DNA of 7,276 nucleotides, from contig JBFKUL010000149.1 of NCBI GenBank assembly GCA_041635755.1, forward strand, positions 1 to 7,276, read 5' to 3'. The stretch comes from JBFKUL01 sp041635755. GTDB lineage: Bacteria; Pseudomonadota; Gammaproteobacteria; Burkholderiales; SG8-39. A program made the position numbers and the translations under genes. Below, piece by piece: positions 6,970-7,276 of the stretch (its first letter is position 1; each line of letters opens with the position of its first letter). The notes beneath the pieces are model-generated. The model worked only from the letters and a program-made list of their open reading frames with translations, was not told where the DNA came from and did not search any database.

Positions 6970-7000
6970 AAAAAAAAGGGCCTGGCCGAGGCCAGGCCCT
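6970..7000 (-). terminator. Intrinsic terminator between soxX and soxB
   Basis: Read on the - strand, AGGGCCTGGCC (7000-6990) and GGCCAGGCCCT (6987-6977) are exact complements. The hairpin has a 10 bp stem with a CTCG loop and is followed by eight T residues (6977-6970). It starts 21 nt after the soxX stop and its T-tract ends 16 nt before the soxB ATG. The sequence has every element of a factor-independent terminator in the direction of the operon. It should therefore lower soxB transcription relative to the genes upstream unless read-through is regulated. Confidence 0.92.
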
Positions 7001-7021
7001 GCGGTTGCTTGCTCCGGCGTC

Positions 7022-7276
7022 CTATTTGTTCACCGGCGAGGCTGGATCGAGCAGGTACGCCACGACGTCCTTGATCTGCTTCTCGGTCAAGGTGCCCGAA
7101 TACCCGAGGCGCGGCATCTGCGAGCAGGCGCTGTAGGCCTTCGAGTTGTAGATCTTGCCGTACGCGTAACGCTGAATTTCCATGCTGTTGCCGCGCACCT
7201 TGCCGAAACCCTTCAGGCTCGGGCCGAGCGTGCCGTAGGACTGCTCCTCGGGGGCGAGCTGATGGCAGTTGTAGCA
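7022..7276 (-). CDS. soxX: SoxX, monohaem cytochrome c subunit of SoxAX (C-terminal 84 residues; N-terminus outside window)
   Basis: The reverse frame from the window edge to a TAG at 7024-7022 gives 84 residues starting in the haem motif CYNCH (fragment residues 1-5). SYGTLGPSLKGFGK, KIYNSKAY and CSQMPRLG follow (Met54 of the fragment is the likely distal haem ligand), and the protein ends in LTEKQIKDVVAYLLDPASPVNK-like sequence. This pattern, including the DPxSPVNK end, is characteristic of SoxX. SoxX pairs with SoxA in the periplasm to couple thiosulfate oxidatively to a cysteine of SoxY, passing electrons to small cytochromes. The missing upstream part should hold a Sec signal peptide. 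SoxA and SoxYZ genes probably lie beyond the right edge (inference from usual sox gene order). Confidence 0.93.
   Translation of the reverse strand, partial: CYNCHQLAPEEQSYGTLGPSLKGFGKVRGNSMEIQRYAYGKIYNSKAYSACSQMPRLGYSGTLTEKQIKDVVAYLLDPASPVNK

Overview
The window is GC-rich, densely coded chromosomal DNA from a proteobacterium. A sox gene pair for thiosulfate oxidation, a type IV pilin tail and a MacAB-style tripartite transporter together suggest a sulfur-oxidising betaproteobacterium or a close relative. The taxonomic call is inference from gene content and composition; there is no rRNA or other marker gene here.

Left part, + strand: the window opens inside the last 30 codons of a gene that reads like the disulfide-loop C-terminus of a type IV pilin. 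It is followed by a very strong intrinsic terminator. The T-tract of that terminator runs almost into the start codon of the next gene, a 493-residue protein with TPR repeats followed by a glycosyltransferase-like domain. This gene converges, with an 8 bp gap, on the transporter operon. A perfect 19 bp inverted repeat lies at the junction.

Middle, - strand (read right to left): a MacA-like periplasmic adaptor, an ABC ATPase and a MacB-like permease form a tight operon with 1 nt and 4 nt overlaps. This is the split form of MacB, with ATPase and permease on separate chains. The adaptor carries an extra helical insert of about 110 residues holding LTxxQ-like motifs that recall Spy/CpxP chaperones. 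No outer-membrane factor gene is in the window.

Right part, - strand: soxX (cytochrome c subunit, cut by the window edge at its haem site) is followed by soxB (thiosulfohydrolase, Tat-exported). The 68 bp between them contains a perfect intrinsic terminator pointing toward soxB, with only 16 nt between the T-tract and the soxB start codon. The order soxX-soxB suggests a longer sox operon continuing beyond the right edge. A candidate promoter in the 92 bp after soxB may drive the transporter operon.

I see no clearly undescribed system. The points most worth a second look are the two terminators placed directly against downstream start codons, the LTxxQ insert in the adaptor, and the pilin-glycosyltransferase linkage. 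No gap between genes exceeds 100 bases, and I found no tRNA, rRNA, CRISPR array or insertion sequence.
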